Positions 23,366-31,835 of a DNA stretch of 39,024 nucleotides are shown here, in pieces. A program made the translations under genes and the position numbers. Source of the DNA: Oscillospiraceae bacterium. Its GTDB lineage: Bacteria; Bacillota_A; Clostridia; Oscillospirales; CAG-272. The DNA lies in contig SVRU01000018.1 of assembly GCA_015064665.1 (NCBI GenBank), forward strand, positions 1 to 39,024. The letters are read 5' to 3'. The notes below the pieces were generated by a model, which made no database searches, was not told the DNA's origin, and saw only the letters and a list, made by a program, of their open reading frames with translations. The stretch's first letter is position 1; every line of letters starts with the position of its first letter.

Positions 23366-23413
23366 AAACAGGCGGTTTTGTAAACCAAGGTTTGCAAAAC
23401 CGCCTGTTTATTT
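23366..23413. terminator. Bidirectional terminator between isomerase and rhaB
   Basis: A 15-bp perfect stem (23366-23380 with 23395-23409) containing AACAGGCGGTTTTG, with T-rich flanks on both strands. Confidence 0.85.
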
Positions 23414-23442
23414 AATAAAGATTATTCAAATTTTATCAATAA

Positions 23443-24825
23443 TCAAAGAGTGTTTATATCAAAGGATTTTTTAATTATGGCTCTGCCTTCTGCTATATCC
23501 GAAAGCTCGCCTGCCGAAATCATCTGGATTACAAGATTTCCTATTGCCGTGCCCTCGGCGGGGCCCGTGATTATTTTCTTACCCGTCTTTTCTTTGGTCA
23601 GCTCGTTCAAAAAAATATTTTTGCTTCCGCCGCCTATAATGTTAAGGGTGTCGTATTTCTCCCCGGTCAAAGCCTCAAGCGCCGAAAGACTTTCAGCATA
23701 GGACTTGGCGAGGTTGTTGTATATGTAGTACGCCATCTCTCCAACCGAAAGCGTTCTTCCCGCGGCAAGATTAATTTCTTTTATCATGCTTTCAGGAGCT
23801 AGAAAACGGGATTCATTTACGTCTACCGAATCGTCTATCGGTGATTTTTTTGCCATTTCCACAAGCTCTGCAAAGCTGTACTTATCGTCGAGCTCGTGTC
23901 TGACCTGCTGAATCATCCAGAGTCCCATGATATTCTTCTGCAGACGGAAGGTGCCGTTTGCACCGCCTTCGTTGGAGTATGCCGATACTCTTGCATCCTC
24001 GTCGGTGTGCGCGAAATTCTGCTCAACTCCGAGAAGCGACCAAGTACCGCTTGAAATATAAGGCGTTTGCTTTTCCAGCGGAGCAGCTATTACCGCGCTG
24101 CCCGTGTCGTGCGTTGCGGGCAGGACGACCTTTGCATTGTATCCTACGAACTCCGCAACCGAATCGGTAAAACTGCCGACAACGGTTCCGGGTTGGCTGA
24201 TTTTTCCGAACAGCTCGCGCTTATAGCCGAGAGCATCTATTATCTCGTTATCCCATTCGTGCGTTTGGCTGTTGACCATGCCTGTGGTTGTCGATTCGGT
24301 GTATTCATGCATAACGACGCCTGTCAGTCTGTAATGAAAATAATCCGGTAGATTCATATATACTGCGGCTTTATCCATTTTGCCGCTTTCCTTGTCATCG
24401 TAAAGCTGATATACGGTGTTGAAGCTTGCAAAGCCTATGCCTGTTTTTTCGTAAAGCTTCTCAAAGGGAATAATTGAGTGAACCTTGGGGATGGTTTTTT
24501 CGGTTCGCGAATCGCGATAGCAAAAAACTCCGTCAATCAGCTCGCCCTTTTCGTCAAGAAGAACGTAATCCACGCCCCAGGTATCGATTCCGACCGATTC
24601 GGGAATTTTCCCAAGCTCATAGGCCTTCTTAAGTCCGTTAAGAATTTCGGCAAAAAGTCCTTCGGTGTCCCATTTAAGAGAAGTGCTTCCGTCGGGATTT
24701 TGAGATTTTAAGGGACCGTTCTGAAAACGGTATATCTCCTCGGTATACATTTTTCCGCCGTCAAGCCAACCTAAAATATGGCGTCCCGATGATGCTCCGA
24801 TATCAATTGCAAGAAAGTATTTCAT
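23443..24825 (-). CDS. rhaB: Rhamnulokinase (RhaB)
   Basis: A 460-residue FGGY-family kinase that phosphorylates L-rhamnulose to L-rhamnulose-1-phosphate with ATP. The N-terminal FLAIDIGASSGRHILG phosphate-1 motif is the rhamnulokinase form (ASSGR). GIDTWGVDYVLLDEKG, FASFNTVYQLYD, ATHDTGSAVIAAP (phosphate 2), SSGTWSLLGVE and NIIGGGSKNIFLNELTKEKTGK (adenosine motif) are all present. Length is normal. Its product would be split by RhaD into DHAP and L-lactaldehyde, the substrate of FucO encoded at 14795. RhaA and RhaD are not in this window. GAGGA precedes the ATG and a TTGAAA/TATAAT promoter lies upstream. Confidence 0.92.
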   Translation of the reverse strand: MKYFLAIDIGASSGRHILGWLDGGKMYTEEIYRFQNGPLKSQNPDGSTSLKWDTEGLFAEILNGLKKAYELGKIPESVGIDTWGVDYVLLDEKGELIDGVFCYRDSRTEKTIPKVHSIIPFEKLYEKTGIGFASFNTVYQLYDDKESGKMDKAAVYMNLPDYFHYRLTGVVMHEYTESTTTGMVNSQTHEWDNEIIDALGYKRELFGKISQPGTVVGSFTDSVAEFVGYNAKVVLPATHDTGSAVIAAPLEKQTPYISSGTWSLLGVEQNFAHTDEDARVSAYSNEGGANGTFRLQKNIMGLWMIQQVRHELDDKYSFAELVEMAKKSPIDDSVDVNESRFLAPESMIKEINLAAGRTLSVGEMAYYIYNNLAKSYAESLSALEALTGEKYDTLNIIGGGSKNIFLNELTKEKTGKKIITGPAEGTAIGNLVIQMISAGELSDIAEGRAIIKKSFDINTL

Positions 24826-24861
24826 ATAATTTCCTCGTTTTCGATTATAATATCATCTTGA

Positions 24862-24890
24862 ATTATATCATAAATAAAGCGTTATTTCAA
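24862..24890 (-). promoter_or_regulatory. Promoter of rhaB
   Basis: On the minus strand TTGAAA (24885-24890), 17 bp, TATAAT (24862-24867), about 35 bp before the ATG. Confidence 0.75.
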
Positions 24891-24911
24891 TATTTTATTT
24901 AAATTATGCAA

Positions 24912-24948
24912 AAAAACGCGTCCCGTCGGCAGGCGGAGACGCGTTTTT
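24912..24948. terminator. Terminator after the Gfo/Idh/MocA gene
   Basis: AAAAACGCGTC (24912-24922) and GACGCGTTTTT (24938-24948) form a perfect 11-bp stem with T-tracts on both strands. It lies between the stop of the dehydrogenase and the rhaB promoter. Confidence 0.85.
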
Positions 24949-24951
24949 GAA

Positions 24952-26205
24952 TTAACCCCAGGACTCAACGAGCTTATTGTAAACCTCGGTTTGTTTTTCG
25001 GTGGGGGCATGATTTACGTGAGAGCAGCAGGGAATATCGGGTGTTCCTCCGTCATCGGTGTAGAACGGCGAGATTCTGTCATTTTCGTACTGCTTTCTGA
25101 CTTCCTCAAGCTTAAAATCGGGAATGTCGTAGGGCACGCCGCCCTCAAGCATTGAGCGGTGAGAAAGAATGGCAACCGACGACATAGTTACCGATGAATA
25201 AATATCAAACGGATGCTCGGGCTGTTTGTTTTCTCTTAAGCATTCTACGAACATACGAGAAGCAAGGAAATCGCCGCCGCCGTGACCGCTCGTTTTAATA
25301 AGAGCCTCGTCCTTATCATTCCATTCGGGCGCGTAAATGCTCACTTCCTCAGCACCCTCGGGCTTCGACCAATCGTTATAATGGAGAAGAACTCTGTCGC
25401 TGCCGTCCCTGAGATTTTCAACCGAGCCCTCAGTTCCGCACACGCGGTAAGCGTTGTGATGGCCGCCGAACGCGGCACATCCCGTAACTCTGAATACCGA
25501 GCCGTCGTCGTTTTGCATAGTGACTATTGCCGCGCGGTCACCGACGTAGGTTGACACGGGTGCGTCCTCTTCCTCTATGGGCGCGTACATAGCCAATGCG
25601 GAAACTCTTTTGGGCGTTGCGCCGGTTATCCACATGATAGGCGCAAGCGAGTGGGTTATATAATACGTCCTCGGCAGGTAGTTGCGCCAATGCTTACCGT
25701 AATAGACGTAGTCCTTTTTGAATTCGGAATTCTTGGGGTCGCCGGGATGATTGTATTCGCCTTCGGCGTAAAGAACCTTTCCGAGATTTCCGCTATCGCA
25801 GATTCTCTTCATTTCTCTGTTGAATATCATCTGAGGATAGTTTTCTGCAAGCATAAATATGGAATTGCTTTTCTCAAAGGCGCGAAGAAGCTCGACGCCC
25901 TCCGCCATAGTTCCGTTGCTTATACATTCGGAATAAACGTGAAGACCGCGCTCAAAGCATTTTATTGCATACGGTGCATGCTCGTGGAAAAAGTTCGCGA
26001 GAACGACCGCATCCATATCCTGCTTGATAAATTCGTCAAAGTCGGAGAAGGTTGGAATATCCTCGCCAAGCTCCTTTGACGCCTTTTTAAGTCGGTTTTC
26101 TCTCGAGTCGCAGAGCGCGACTATCTCACAGTTGAGCATCATAAAGTTTTGCGCAATGGAAATGCCTCTGCCTGCGCCGAAAATACCTATTCTGATTTTT
26201 TTCAC
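24952..26205 (-). CDS. Gfo/Idh/MocA family oxidoreductase
   Basis: A 417-residue NAD(P)-dependent sugar or sugar-acid dehydrogenase. The N-terminal Rossmann fold has IGIFGAGRGISIAQNF (~5-20) and ALCDSRENRL. AVVLANFFHEHAPYAIKCFERGLHVYSECISN carries the conserved EK-like position (Glu/Cys in place of the common Glu-Lys, a variation worth noting). The C-terminal alpha/beta domain has YNHPGDP and the HSLAPIMWITG histidine. A GTG start at 26205 is set by GGAGG 10 bases upstream. It is divergent from an AraC regulator with a palindrome between, so it is the likely target of that regulator. The sugar oxidised is unknown; related enzymes act on inositols, glycosides or sugar acids. Confidence 0.85.
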   Translation of the reverse strand: MKKIRIGIFGAGRGISIAQNFMMLNCEIVALCDSRENRLKKASKELGEDIPTFSDFDEFIKQDMDAVVLANFFHEHAPYAIKCFERGLHVYSECISNGTMAEGVELLRAFEKSNSIFMLAENYPQMIFNREMKRICDSGNLGKVLYAEGEYNHPGDPKNSEFKKDYVYYGKHWRNYLPRTYYITHSLAPIMWITGATPKRVSALAMYAPIEEEDAPVSTYVGDRAAIVTMQNDDGSVFRVTGCAAFGGHHNAYRVCGTEGSVENLRDGSDRVLLHYNDWSKPEGAEEVSIYAPEWNDKDEALIKTSGHGGGDFLASRMFVECLRENKQPEHPFDIYSSVTMSSVAILSHRSMLEGGVPYDIPDFKLEEVRKQYENDRISPFYTDDGGTPDIPCCSHVNHAPTEKQTEVYNKLVESWG

Positions 26206-26297
26206 CGTAATTTTCCTCCGATTAAATTTATGAGGTGATTGAAGGATAAAAAATAATCCGTCAATATGAGTATATCATATTTTCACTAATAAAAACA

Positions 26298-26312
26298 ATG
26301 GAAAATTTCCAT
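26298..26312. promoter_or_regulatory. Palindrome between the Gfo/Idh and AraC genes (candidate operator)
   Basis: ATGGAAA-A-TTTCCAT is a perfect 7+1+7 inverted repeat. It lies just upstream of a possible -35 (TTGTTT, 18-bp spacer, TATACT on the minus strand) for the dehydrogenase gene, a natural position for an activator. Confidence 0.45.
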
Positions 26313-26340
26313 ATATTTATTGGAATAAGTTAGAAATGCA

Positions 26341-26369
26341 TTGACTTTTGATTTGTTTTGTAGTATATT
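26341..26369 (+). promoter_or_regulatory. Promoter of the AraC regulator gene
   Basis: TTGACT (26341-26346), 17 bp, TATATT (26364-26369). Confidence 0.75.
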
Positions 26370-26399
26370 TAAACAGTAGCTTGTTTTTTGGAGTGTTTG

Positions 26400-27203
26400 A
26401 TGAAAAGCAAAAATATCTGTAAATTTCCCGCAGTTCCCATCGCAAAGGAGCTCGTTACCTCTTGCTTCGTTCTTGAAATGAATGAAGAAACCATAGGTCT
26501 GCCTAACACGGTCAGATCAAACAGAGTAATTCTCGTCACACAAGGCGAGGGGAAAATTTTCTTTGACAGTCTTGAACTTCCTTATTCGTCGGGGCATCTT
26601 TTTTTTGCGTTCAAGGGAGAAAGAATAAAAGCCGAGGCGCGAATGCAAACTTCGTATATGTATATAGAATTTGATGGCTCACGCGCAGACGAGCTTTTAA
26701 GGCGATTTGATATAAAGCACTCTAACAGATGCTTTGAGGGGTTTGACGGACTTATCCCGCTATGGAGCGAGAGCCTTTCAAGAGCAAGCGAGCAAACGAT
26801 AGACCTTGCATCTGAAAGTATACTTTTGTATACGTTTTCACGGCTTTCGACGGGAATGTCAAAGGATGACGGACTTGTAAACAGAATCCTTGAAATATCC
26901 GAGGAGCGCTTTCGCGACGTGGATCTGTCGCTCTCCGCGGTTGCCGAGATGCTATCCTATAATCCAAAATATCTTTCGCACGTATTTAAGAAGAAAATGG
27001 GTGTAGGATATTCCGAATATCTTCGCTCGCTCAGAATAAAATACGCAATATCACTCTTCGATCACGGCTTAGATTCGGTTAAAAACGTTTCTATTCTCTC
27101 GGGCTTTTCCGACCCTCTTTATTTTTCATCGGTGTTTAAAAAGGATGTCGGCGTATCTCCCAGCGAGTATAAGAAGGGCGAGCGGTGGGATAATGGCAAA
27201 TGA
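26400..27203 (+). CDS. AraC family transcriptional regulator
   Basis: A 267-residue regulator with an N-terminal cupin-like sensor domain (~1-140, beta strands such as NRVILVTQGEGKIFFDSLELP) and a C-terminal AraC DNA-binding domain with two helix-turn-helix motifs. These are DLSLSAVAEMLSYNPKYLSHVFKKKMG (~185-211) and SVKNVSILSGFSDPLYFSSVFKKDVGVSPSEYKK (the AraC signature, ~232-262). The ATG at 26400 has GGAG 6 bases upstream; a longer TTG reading frame from 26388 includes that site and is rejected. It stands divergent to the Gfo/Idh gene and probably regulates it in response to a sugar. The MATE gene follows 114 bp downstream. Confidence 0.9.
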   Translation: MKSKNICKFPAVPIAKELVTSCFVLEMNEETIGLPNTVRSNRVILVTQGEGKIFFDSLELPYSSGHLFFAFKGERIKAEARMQTSYMYIEFDGSRADELLRRFDIKHSNRCFEGFDGLIPLWSESLSRASEQTIDLASESILLYTFSRLSTGMSKDDGLVNRILEISEERFRDVDLSLSAVAEMLSYNPKYLSHVFKKKMGVGYSEYLRSLRIKYAISLFDHGLDSVKNVSILSGFSDPLYFSSVFKKDVGVSPSEYKKGERWDNGK

Positions 27204-27223
27204 AAAGTATAACCTCCTGATTT

Positions 27224-27249
27224 GCACGGAAAATTCGCACGGAAAATTC
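27224..27249 (+). repeat. Perfect tandem repeat of 13 bp, two copies
   Basis: GCACGGAAAATTC occurs twice back to back in the 114-bp gap between the AraC and MATE genes. It may be a binding site in tandem or a simple slippage product. Confidence 0.6.
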
Positions 27250-27317
27250 TCGGTTATGCTTTAAAATGCCGTGTTTTGTGTTAAAATATTTTGGAATATA
27301 ATTTTGGAGATGTAATT

Positions 27318-28688
27318 TTGAGTACTAAAAGCTTATCAAAGGATTTTACGAAGGGGAATATAGCGCGTCAGCTGCTTTGGTTTTCTCTTCCTTTCATGGC
27401 GTCAAACGCCTTGCAGGTGCTGTATAGCACGATAGATATGATAATAGTCGGTCGCTACGTTGGAACGGCGGGCCTTTCCGCAGTATCGCAAAGCAGCCAG
27501 ATACTTAATTTTGCGACTATGGTGTGTCTTGGCTTTTCAAATGCGGGTCAGGTCTTGATTTCGCAGGCTCTCGGCGCGCAGAAAAAGAAGGAAATGAATG
27601 ACGTTATGGGCACGCTTTTCGGATATGTGCTTGCGATTTCGATCCTTCTTTCCGGTGTTATACTCGGCGCGCGTGTGCCGATTCTCAACGTGATGAATAT
27701 TCCCGTGGAATCCTACGATATGGCTATGGAATATCTCATTATATGCGGCGCGGGTCTTATATTTACCGCAGGATATAATATGGTTTCAGCCGTTCTTCGC
27801 GGAATGGGCGATGCAAAAAGTCCGTTTTTGTTTATCGGTATAGCCTCTGCGCTGAACCTTGTTCTTGACCTGCTTTTCACGGGTCTTCTCGGTTGGGGCG
27901 TTGCGGGCGCGGCGTGGGCGACTATTATCGGTCAGACGGTATCCTTCCTTTTCTCTATATTCTACCTTTATAAGAGAAAGGAATCCTTTGGCTTCGATTT
28001 TAAGGCCGAAAGCTTTAAACCAAATCTCAAATATATCGGTATGATAACGAGTCTTGGTATGCCGATGGCTATACAGTCGGGCTTTATAAATATATCAATG
28101 CTTTTCGTAAACGCAATGATAAACAAGGTTGGCGTAGTTGCTTCCGCAACCTTTGGCGTCGGCGTACGAATCGACGATATAGTCAACAAGATATGTCAGG
28201 GTATACAGTACGCGGCAATGCCGATGATAAGTCAGAATATCGGTGCGGGCAATCAAAAGAGGGCAAAGCAGGTCGTTTATCACGCATGGGTGATATCCGT
28301 GGCGTTCACGCTTGTATTTATGCTGCTTTACGTTCTGCTCGGCAAGCAGCTGTTTATGCTTTTCTCGGACGACCCGCTCGTTCACGAAATGTCGTCTACC
28401 TTTATCAAGGCAATACTTTGGATGTTCCCGGCGTTTGCCGTAATGCGCGGCACGGGTGCCTTTATTCAGGGTATCGGAAACGCAAAGCTCGGCATGGTTC
28501 TTGCAATTTTAGACGGTGTTGCGCTTCGTATCGGACTTAGCTGGCTTTTCGGAATAGTGCTTGATTTTGGCTTTTACGGCTTCGTCCTCGGATATGGTCT
28601 TGCGCCTTACGGCTACTCCATTCCAAGCCTTATATACTTCCTCTCGGGAATCTGGAAAAAACGAAAGGCACTAGCCGAAAAAATGTAA
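27318..28688 (+). CDS. MATE family efflux transporter
   Basis: An inner-membrane exporter of about 456 residues with 12 hydrophobic segments in two six-helix bundles. PFMASNALQVLYSTIDMIIVGRYVG (~23-47) is the first MATE helix with its conserved region, followed by SNAGQVLISQALGAQKKKE (~78-96), VSAVLRGMGDAKSPF (~165-179), and the matching second half (GVGVRIDDIVNKICQGIQYAAMPMISQNIGAGN, RGTGAFIQGIGNAKLG). The likely start is TTG at 27318 with GGAGATG at 27306-27312; an earlier TTG at 27291 would add nine residues. Such proteins export cationic drugs, or occasionally natural compounds, using Na+ or H+. A terminator follows. Confidence 0.92.
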   Translation: MSTKSLSKDFTKGNIARQLLWFSLPFMASNALQVLYSTIDMIIVGRYVGTAGLSAVSQSSQILNFATMVCLGFSNAGQVLISQALGAQKKKEMNDVMGTLFGYVLAISILLSGVILGARVPILNVMNIPVESYDMAMEYLIICGAGLIFTAGYNMVSAVLRGMGDAKSPFLFIGIASALNLVLDLLFTGLLGWGVAGAAWATIIGQTVSFLFSIFYLYKRKESFGFDFKAESFKPNLKYIGMITSLGMPMAIQSGFINISMLFVNAMINKVGVVASATFGVGVRIDDIVNKICQGIQYAAMPMISQNIGAGNQKRAKQVVYHAWVISVAFTLVFMLLYVLLGKQLFMLFSDDPLVHEMSSTFIKAILWMFPAFAVMRGTGAFIQGIGNAKLGMVLAILDGVALRIGLSWLFGIVLDFGFYGFVLGYGLAPYGYSIPSLIYFLSGIWKKRKALAEKM

Positions 28689-28711
28689 AAATTCTCATAT
28701 TAAATATAATC

Positions 28712-28750
28712 AGGGCGGCTCTTTCTGTTGTGTGAGCCGCCCTTTTTGTG
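28712..28750 (+). terminator. Intrinsic terminator after the MATE gene
   Basis: AGGGCGGCTC (28712-28721) and GAGCCGCCCT (28734-28743), perfect 10 bp, then TTTTG. Confidence 0.85.
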
Positions 28751-28826
28751 CTCGGGTAAAAGCACGTTAAAATCAACACGCTTCATGAGTGAGTGCGAAT
28801 AACAGTTTGTTTCAAGATATATAATA

Positions 28827-29603
28827 TCAGTCACCCATATAGTAGCTTTCGGGAATTTCGTTATAGGATTCGGTAATGTCGTAATTCGTATTCGACCAGA
28901 TTTTTTTGAGTACGTGTGTAAGCTCGCGCGCCCCCATCATAGTCACCGTTGCATCTCCGAGCTTGCTGTATGAGAGCACGCCTAGGGTGTCGAGCGGTTT
29001 CTGATAATTAACAAAATACTGTGAGGTAGGATGGCTGTGGCTTCTGTAAATCACGTCACGGCTGTTGCCGTCGTAGTCAATTATTGTAAGCTGTTTTTGT
29101 TCGGAAAGCTTACCCGGAGCGTCAACCATTTCGTCAATTGCGTGAATATAGGTGTTTTTGTCAAGACCTACTCCGAGCAACAGTATTTTTGCATCTTCCT
29201 CATAAAGCCTTGACCAAGCTCCACCGAGAAAACAGGGGGGTGTTGCAAATTCTTCGCCTCGAACGAATTCCGCCGCGCGTTTGCCGAAAGCGGCGAGCGA
29301 GTGCGTGGGGTGGAGCGAGCGTATTCCGTCCTTGCGAAATGCCGCAACGGTGGGAAGCGCGCCTATGCAGGGAACAGTGCTTCTTACGTCGTATATCGGC
29401 TGGTTTTTATTAACGTTAGCCCACGTGTGAGTCGGAACAAGAAAGAGTCCGTCTGTAAGATACGAGGCAAACCCGTCAATCAATCCGTCGCACCCGCCCT
29501 CAACCTCGCCGAGCGCCCTCATCGAAGTGTGGATAAGGACCGTGTCGCTTTTTTTGATGTTGTTTTTAATTAAAAAATCGTGAATGTCAACCTTAGTTAG
29601 CAT
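28827..29603 (-). CDS. AAC(3)-family N-acetyltransferase
   Basis: A 258-residue protein of the aminoglycoside 3-N-acetyltransferase (Antibiotic_NAT, PF02522) family. The family core SLHPTHSLAAFGKRA (~95-109), the N-terminal DTVLIHTSMRALGEVEGG (~19-36), the FLVPTHTWANVN strand (~54-65) and PCFLGGAWSRLYEEDAKILLLGVGLDKNTYIHAIDE are all visible. Real aminoglycoside resistance is only one possibility; many chromosomal homologues acetylate unknown amines. AGGAG precedes the ATG. It lies 31 bp after an isochorismatase-like gene on the same strand, so a shared transcript is likely. Confidence 0.8.
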   Translation of the reverse strand: MLTKVDIHDFLIKNNIKKSDTVLIHTSMRALGEVEGGCDGLIDGFASYLTDGLFLVPTHTWANVNKNQPIYDVRSTVPCIGALPTVAAFRKDGIRSLHPTHSLAAFGKRAAEFVRGEEFATPPCFLGGAWSRLYEEDAKILLLGVGLDKNTYIHAIDEMVDAPGKLSEQKQLTIIDYDGNSRDVIYRSHSHPTSQYFVNYQKPLDTLGVLSYSKLGDATVTMMGARELTHVLKKIWSNTNYDITESYNEIPESYYMGD

Positions 29604-29634
29604 ATTTTGCTCCTAGTATAATTTTTGAAAGTGT

Positions 29635-30150
29635 TCAATCGTTTATAATTCTTATCTGACACATTTTCATAGCTTCAAGGGCGCGGGCGTGACTTTCGGG
29701 CGACACTCCGGCACAGCCCTTTGCATCGACCGTCAAGGGAATTTCGGGAAAGAATGCTTTGGTCAGCATGGCGTTTGAAATAACGCATATGTCCGTACAG
29801 AGTCCAACGAAAGTAATGCTTTCTATATCACTCTCGTTTTTGAGTATATCTATAAGGTCGGATGAGCCGAAGGTAACCTTGTCAATCGGCTCGGTTTTGC
29901 GCAGAGCGTCGAGTTCCGATTTTATCTGCCAACCGTCGCTTCCTTTGATGCAATGCGGCACGGGTAGGTTTTTGCCCTCTTGGGTTTCCATATAGTTATC
30001 CAAATGAGTATCCCTTGTGAAAAGCACCTTGCCGTCAAAATTTTCTATTAACTCCTTAACGTAAGGTACTATTGCGGCGGCTTCGCGTGTTCCGAGTGCT
30101 CCGTCAATAAAATCATTTTGCATATCTACAACTATTAATATCTTTTTCAT
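29635..30150 (-). CDS. Isochorismatase-like cysteine hydrolase (nicotinamidase-type)
   Basis: A 171-residue alpha/beta hydrolase. The catalytic triad is Asp9 (LIVVDMQNDF), Lys91 (DKVTFGSSD) and Cys122 in GLCTDICVISNA, as in nicotinamidase/PncA and related amidases. Metal-binding His (DTHLDN, about His49) and PHCIKGSDGW match nicotinamidase more than isochorismatase. It probably hydrolyses nicotinamide or a similar amide; the short length and lack of a second His cluster keep the substrate open. AGGAG lies 7 bases before the ATG. The upstream neighbour is a P-loop kinase, the downstream one the AAC(3)-like gene. Confidence 0.85.
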   Translation of the reverse strand: MKKILIVVDMQNDFIDGALGTREAAAIVPYVKELIENFDGKVLFTRDTHLDNYMETQEGKNLPVPHCIKGSDGWQIKSELDALRKTEPIDKVTFGSSDLIDILKNESDIESITFVGLCTDICVISNAMLTKAFFPEIPLTVDAKGCAGVSPESHARALEAMKMCQIRIIND

Positions 30151-30213
30151 AAAAAGCTCCTGTCGTCCTTGTCTATGAGGCTTTTGCTGCCTTAAGGTAA
30201 TATGGGTGTTAAA

Positions 30214-31281
30214 TTATTCTGAAATTAAAACCGAAATATCACAGCGCTCAGCCGCATGCATTTTTGAAAAATAGTTTTTTTCAAGCGGAATCCACTCATT
30301 GAAAAAACGCTCAGCCGTGTTCGGTGAATTTCGCTTCAAAATGCGCCTTTTCTGAAGCTCGGGCGAAACATCGAGAAATACAGATAAATCGTAATAGCAC
30401 GAAAGGTTTGGATGCATCGAATATGCGCCCTCTACTACGGTCAGTCTGTTCGGTACAATTTCTGTCGCGGGCAAAACGGTCATGCTTCCGCAGTCAAATC
30501 TGCGGTATTGAATCGGCTCTCCGCGCCTAAGCGGAATTAATACCTCCGAAAGAAATCTTTCGCGGTCAATATTGCCGCCGACCTCTTCGTAACGCTCCTT
30601 CGTTCTCTGCTCGGGGCGAAGAAAGAAATCGTCCATATGCAAGACTGTGCAGCCGTAAATTTCTTTTAGCATTTCTCCGAGAGTCGTTTTGCCGCTTGCG
30701 CTTCCGCCTTCAATGGCAAGTATCACGTTGCCGTCCTTCAGTAGCTTATCAAGCCTTGCAAAAAGAGCCAGAAAGGGAATATATCTGTTCGATATAACAC
30801 GGTATGCGGGCTTGTAGGCAAGTCGGAAAGCATTGGAATGATGTATTGACGGATAACTCTTTATTTTCCATTCATCAGCCGCCTTTTCAATTTCAGCCGA
30901 GGAAAAGGGAATTGCATTTTCGCGGGCAAGCTCTTTTAAAACGGTGAGCTTGCGTTCAAGATTCAATATGCCGTCAGGCTCTTTTTTTGCCGACGCGCAG
31001 AAAATTTTACCAAAGGTTTCAACGGATAAGCCTTGATTTAAATAAGAAAGATGTACACGGCTAAAATCTCCGTCAAGCTCGTCAATAATTCCGTCGCTGT
31101 GTGGGCAAAGACTTTCGTATTCATTGGCTATGTAATCAACTGCTGTCTGTAAGGAGCCGGCAAGATGTTCGCAGCCAAACGAGCTTTGAAAAAGAAATTT
31201 CAACAGGTCGCAAGTATCTAAGCGAGGGTATTTTTTGCAATGCTGATCAATCAGATTGCGGGTTTTTGCATCTTGGTTCAT
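30214..31281 (-). CDS. P-loop nucleoside/uridine kinase-like protein with N-terminal extra domain
   Basis: A protein of 355 residues. The C-terminal half is a uridine kinase-like P-loop NTPase: AIEGGSASGKTTLGEML (Walker A about 191-199), HMDDFFLRP (Asp pair of the substrate-binding strand), QYRRFDCGSM and RLTVVEGAYSMHP. The N-terminal ~150 residues (LLKFLFQSSFGCEHLAGS, DFSRVHLSYLNQGLSVETFGKIF) form an all-helical region I do not recognise. The longer reading frame up to 31572 is rejected: its first ~97 residues are an out-of-frame copy of the ECF gene, and the ATG at 31281 begins the conserved protein. It follows the S-component gene by 11 bp, so transport and phosphorylation of the same compound are likely. 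Confidence 0.8.
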   Translation of the reverse strand: MNQDAKTRNLIDQHCKKYPRLDTCDLLKFLFQSSFGCEHLAGSLQTAVDYIANEYESLCPHSDGIIDELDGDFSRVHLSYLNQGLSVETFGKIFCASAKKEPDGILNLERKLTVLKELARENAIPFSSAEIEKAADEWKIKSYPSIHHSNAFRLAYKPAYRVISNRYIPFLALFARLDKLLKDGNVILAIEGGSASGKTTLGEMLKEIYGCTVLHMDDFFLRPEQRTKERYEEVGGNIDRERFLSEVLIPLRRGEPIQYRRFDCGSMTVLPATEIVPNRLTVVEGAYSMHPNLSCYYDLSVFLDVSPELQKRRILKRNSPNTAERFFNEWIPLEKNYFSKMHAAERCDISVLISE

Positions 31282-31292
31282 AAGTGTTTTAA

Positions 31293-31832
31293 TTAATCCT
31301 TTATGTTCGATATCTTGAGGCGGTCGAAAAGCATTACAAGAAGCGGTATCAAAACGATTTGCATAATAATTCCCGGAACAGCATTGATAATAGCTTCCGA
31401 CAGAAATGCGGCAAAGGTAAAGCTTCCGCCGCGAAGCCCTATACAAAGGAACATAGCAGCGCCCCAGACAACTCTGCCGATAATCATTGCCGAAATGAGC
31501 GAACAGTAAATATAGACTTTCTTTTTCGGGAGCAATTTGTTCATAAGACCTGCTACCGCACCGTATACGCAAAGCTCAAATGCCATGGAAACGGCATAGG
31601 GAAAGAATGGGGGCATGCCGAGGGTAAGCGAACGGAGAAGCGGAGCAATAAATCCGATAAAGAGTCCCCACGGCCAACCGCAAATAAAACCGCAAAGCAA
31701 AACGGGAACGTGCATCGGGCATAACATAGAGCCAATCTCGGGGATTTGCCCCGTAAGGAATGGTAAAACATAGGCGAGTGCCAAGAAAAGCGCCGAATAA
31801 ACCATTTTTTGAAGATTGCTGTTTGTTTTCAT
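31293..31832 (-). CDS. ECF transporter S component
   Basis: A 179-residue integral membrane protein with about six hydrophobic segments and the short-loop, hydrophobic build of the substrate-binding (S) subunit of energy-coupling-factor vitamin importers. The N-terminal LQKMVYSALFLALAYVLPFL and the following PMHVPVLLCGFICGWPWGLFIGFIAPLL are typical. The shared energising module (EcfA, EcfA', EcfT) is not in the window, so it must be encoded elsewhere, as is usual for solitary S components. The adjacent kinase suggests a nucleoside or pyridine/pyrimidine-type vitamin precursor that is trapped by phosphorylation; that link is inference. A small hypothetical gene ends 3 bp before its start. Confidence 0.85.
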   Translation of the reverse strand: MKTNSNLQKMVYSALFLALAYVLPFLTGQIPEIGSMLCPMHVPVLLCGFICGWPWGLFIGFIAPLLRSLTLGMPPFFPYAVSMAFELCVYGAVAGLMNKLLPKKKVYIYCSLISAMIIGRVVWGAAMFLCIGLRGGSFTFAAFLSEAIINAVPGIIMQIVLIPLLVMLFDRLKISNIKD

Positions 31833-31835
31833 AAA

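Noticed and set aside
31282..31572. Longer reading frame giving the kinase 97 more N-terminal residues
   Set aside because: These residues read out of frame through the ECF transporter gene. The ATG at 31281 begins the recognisable protein.
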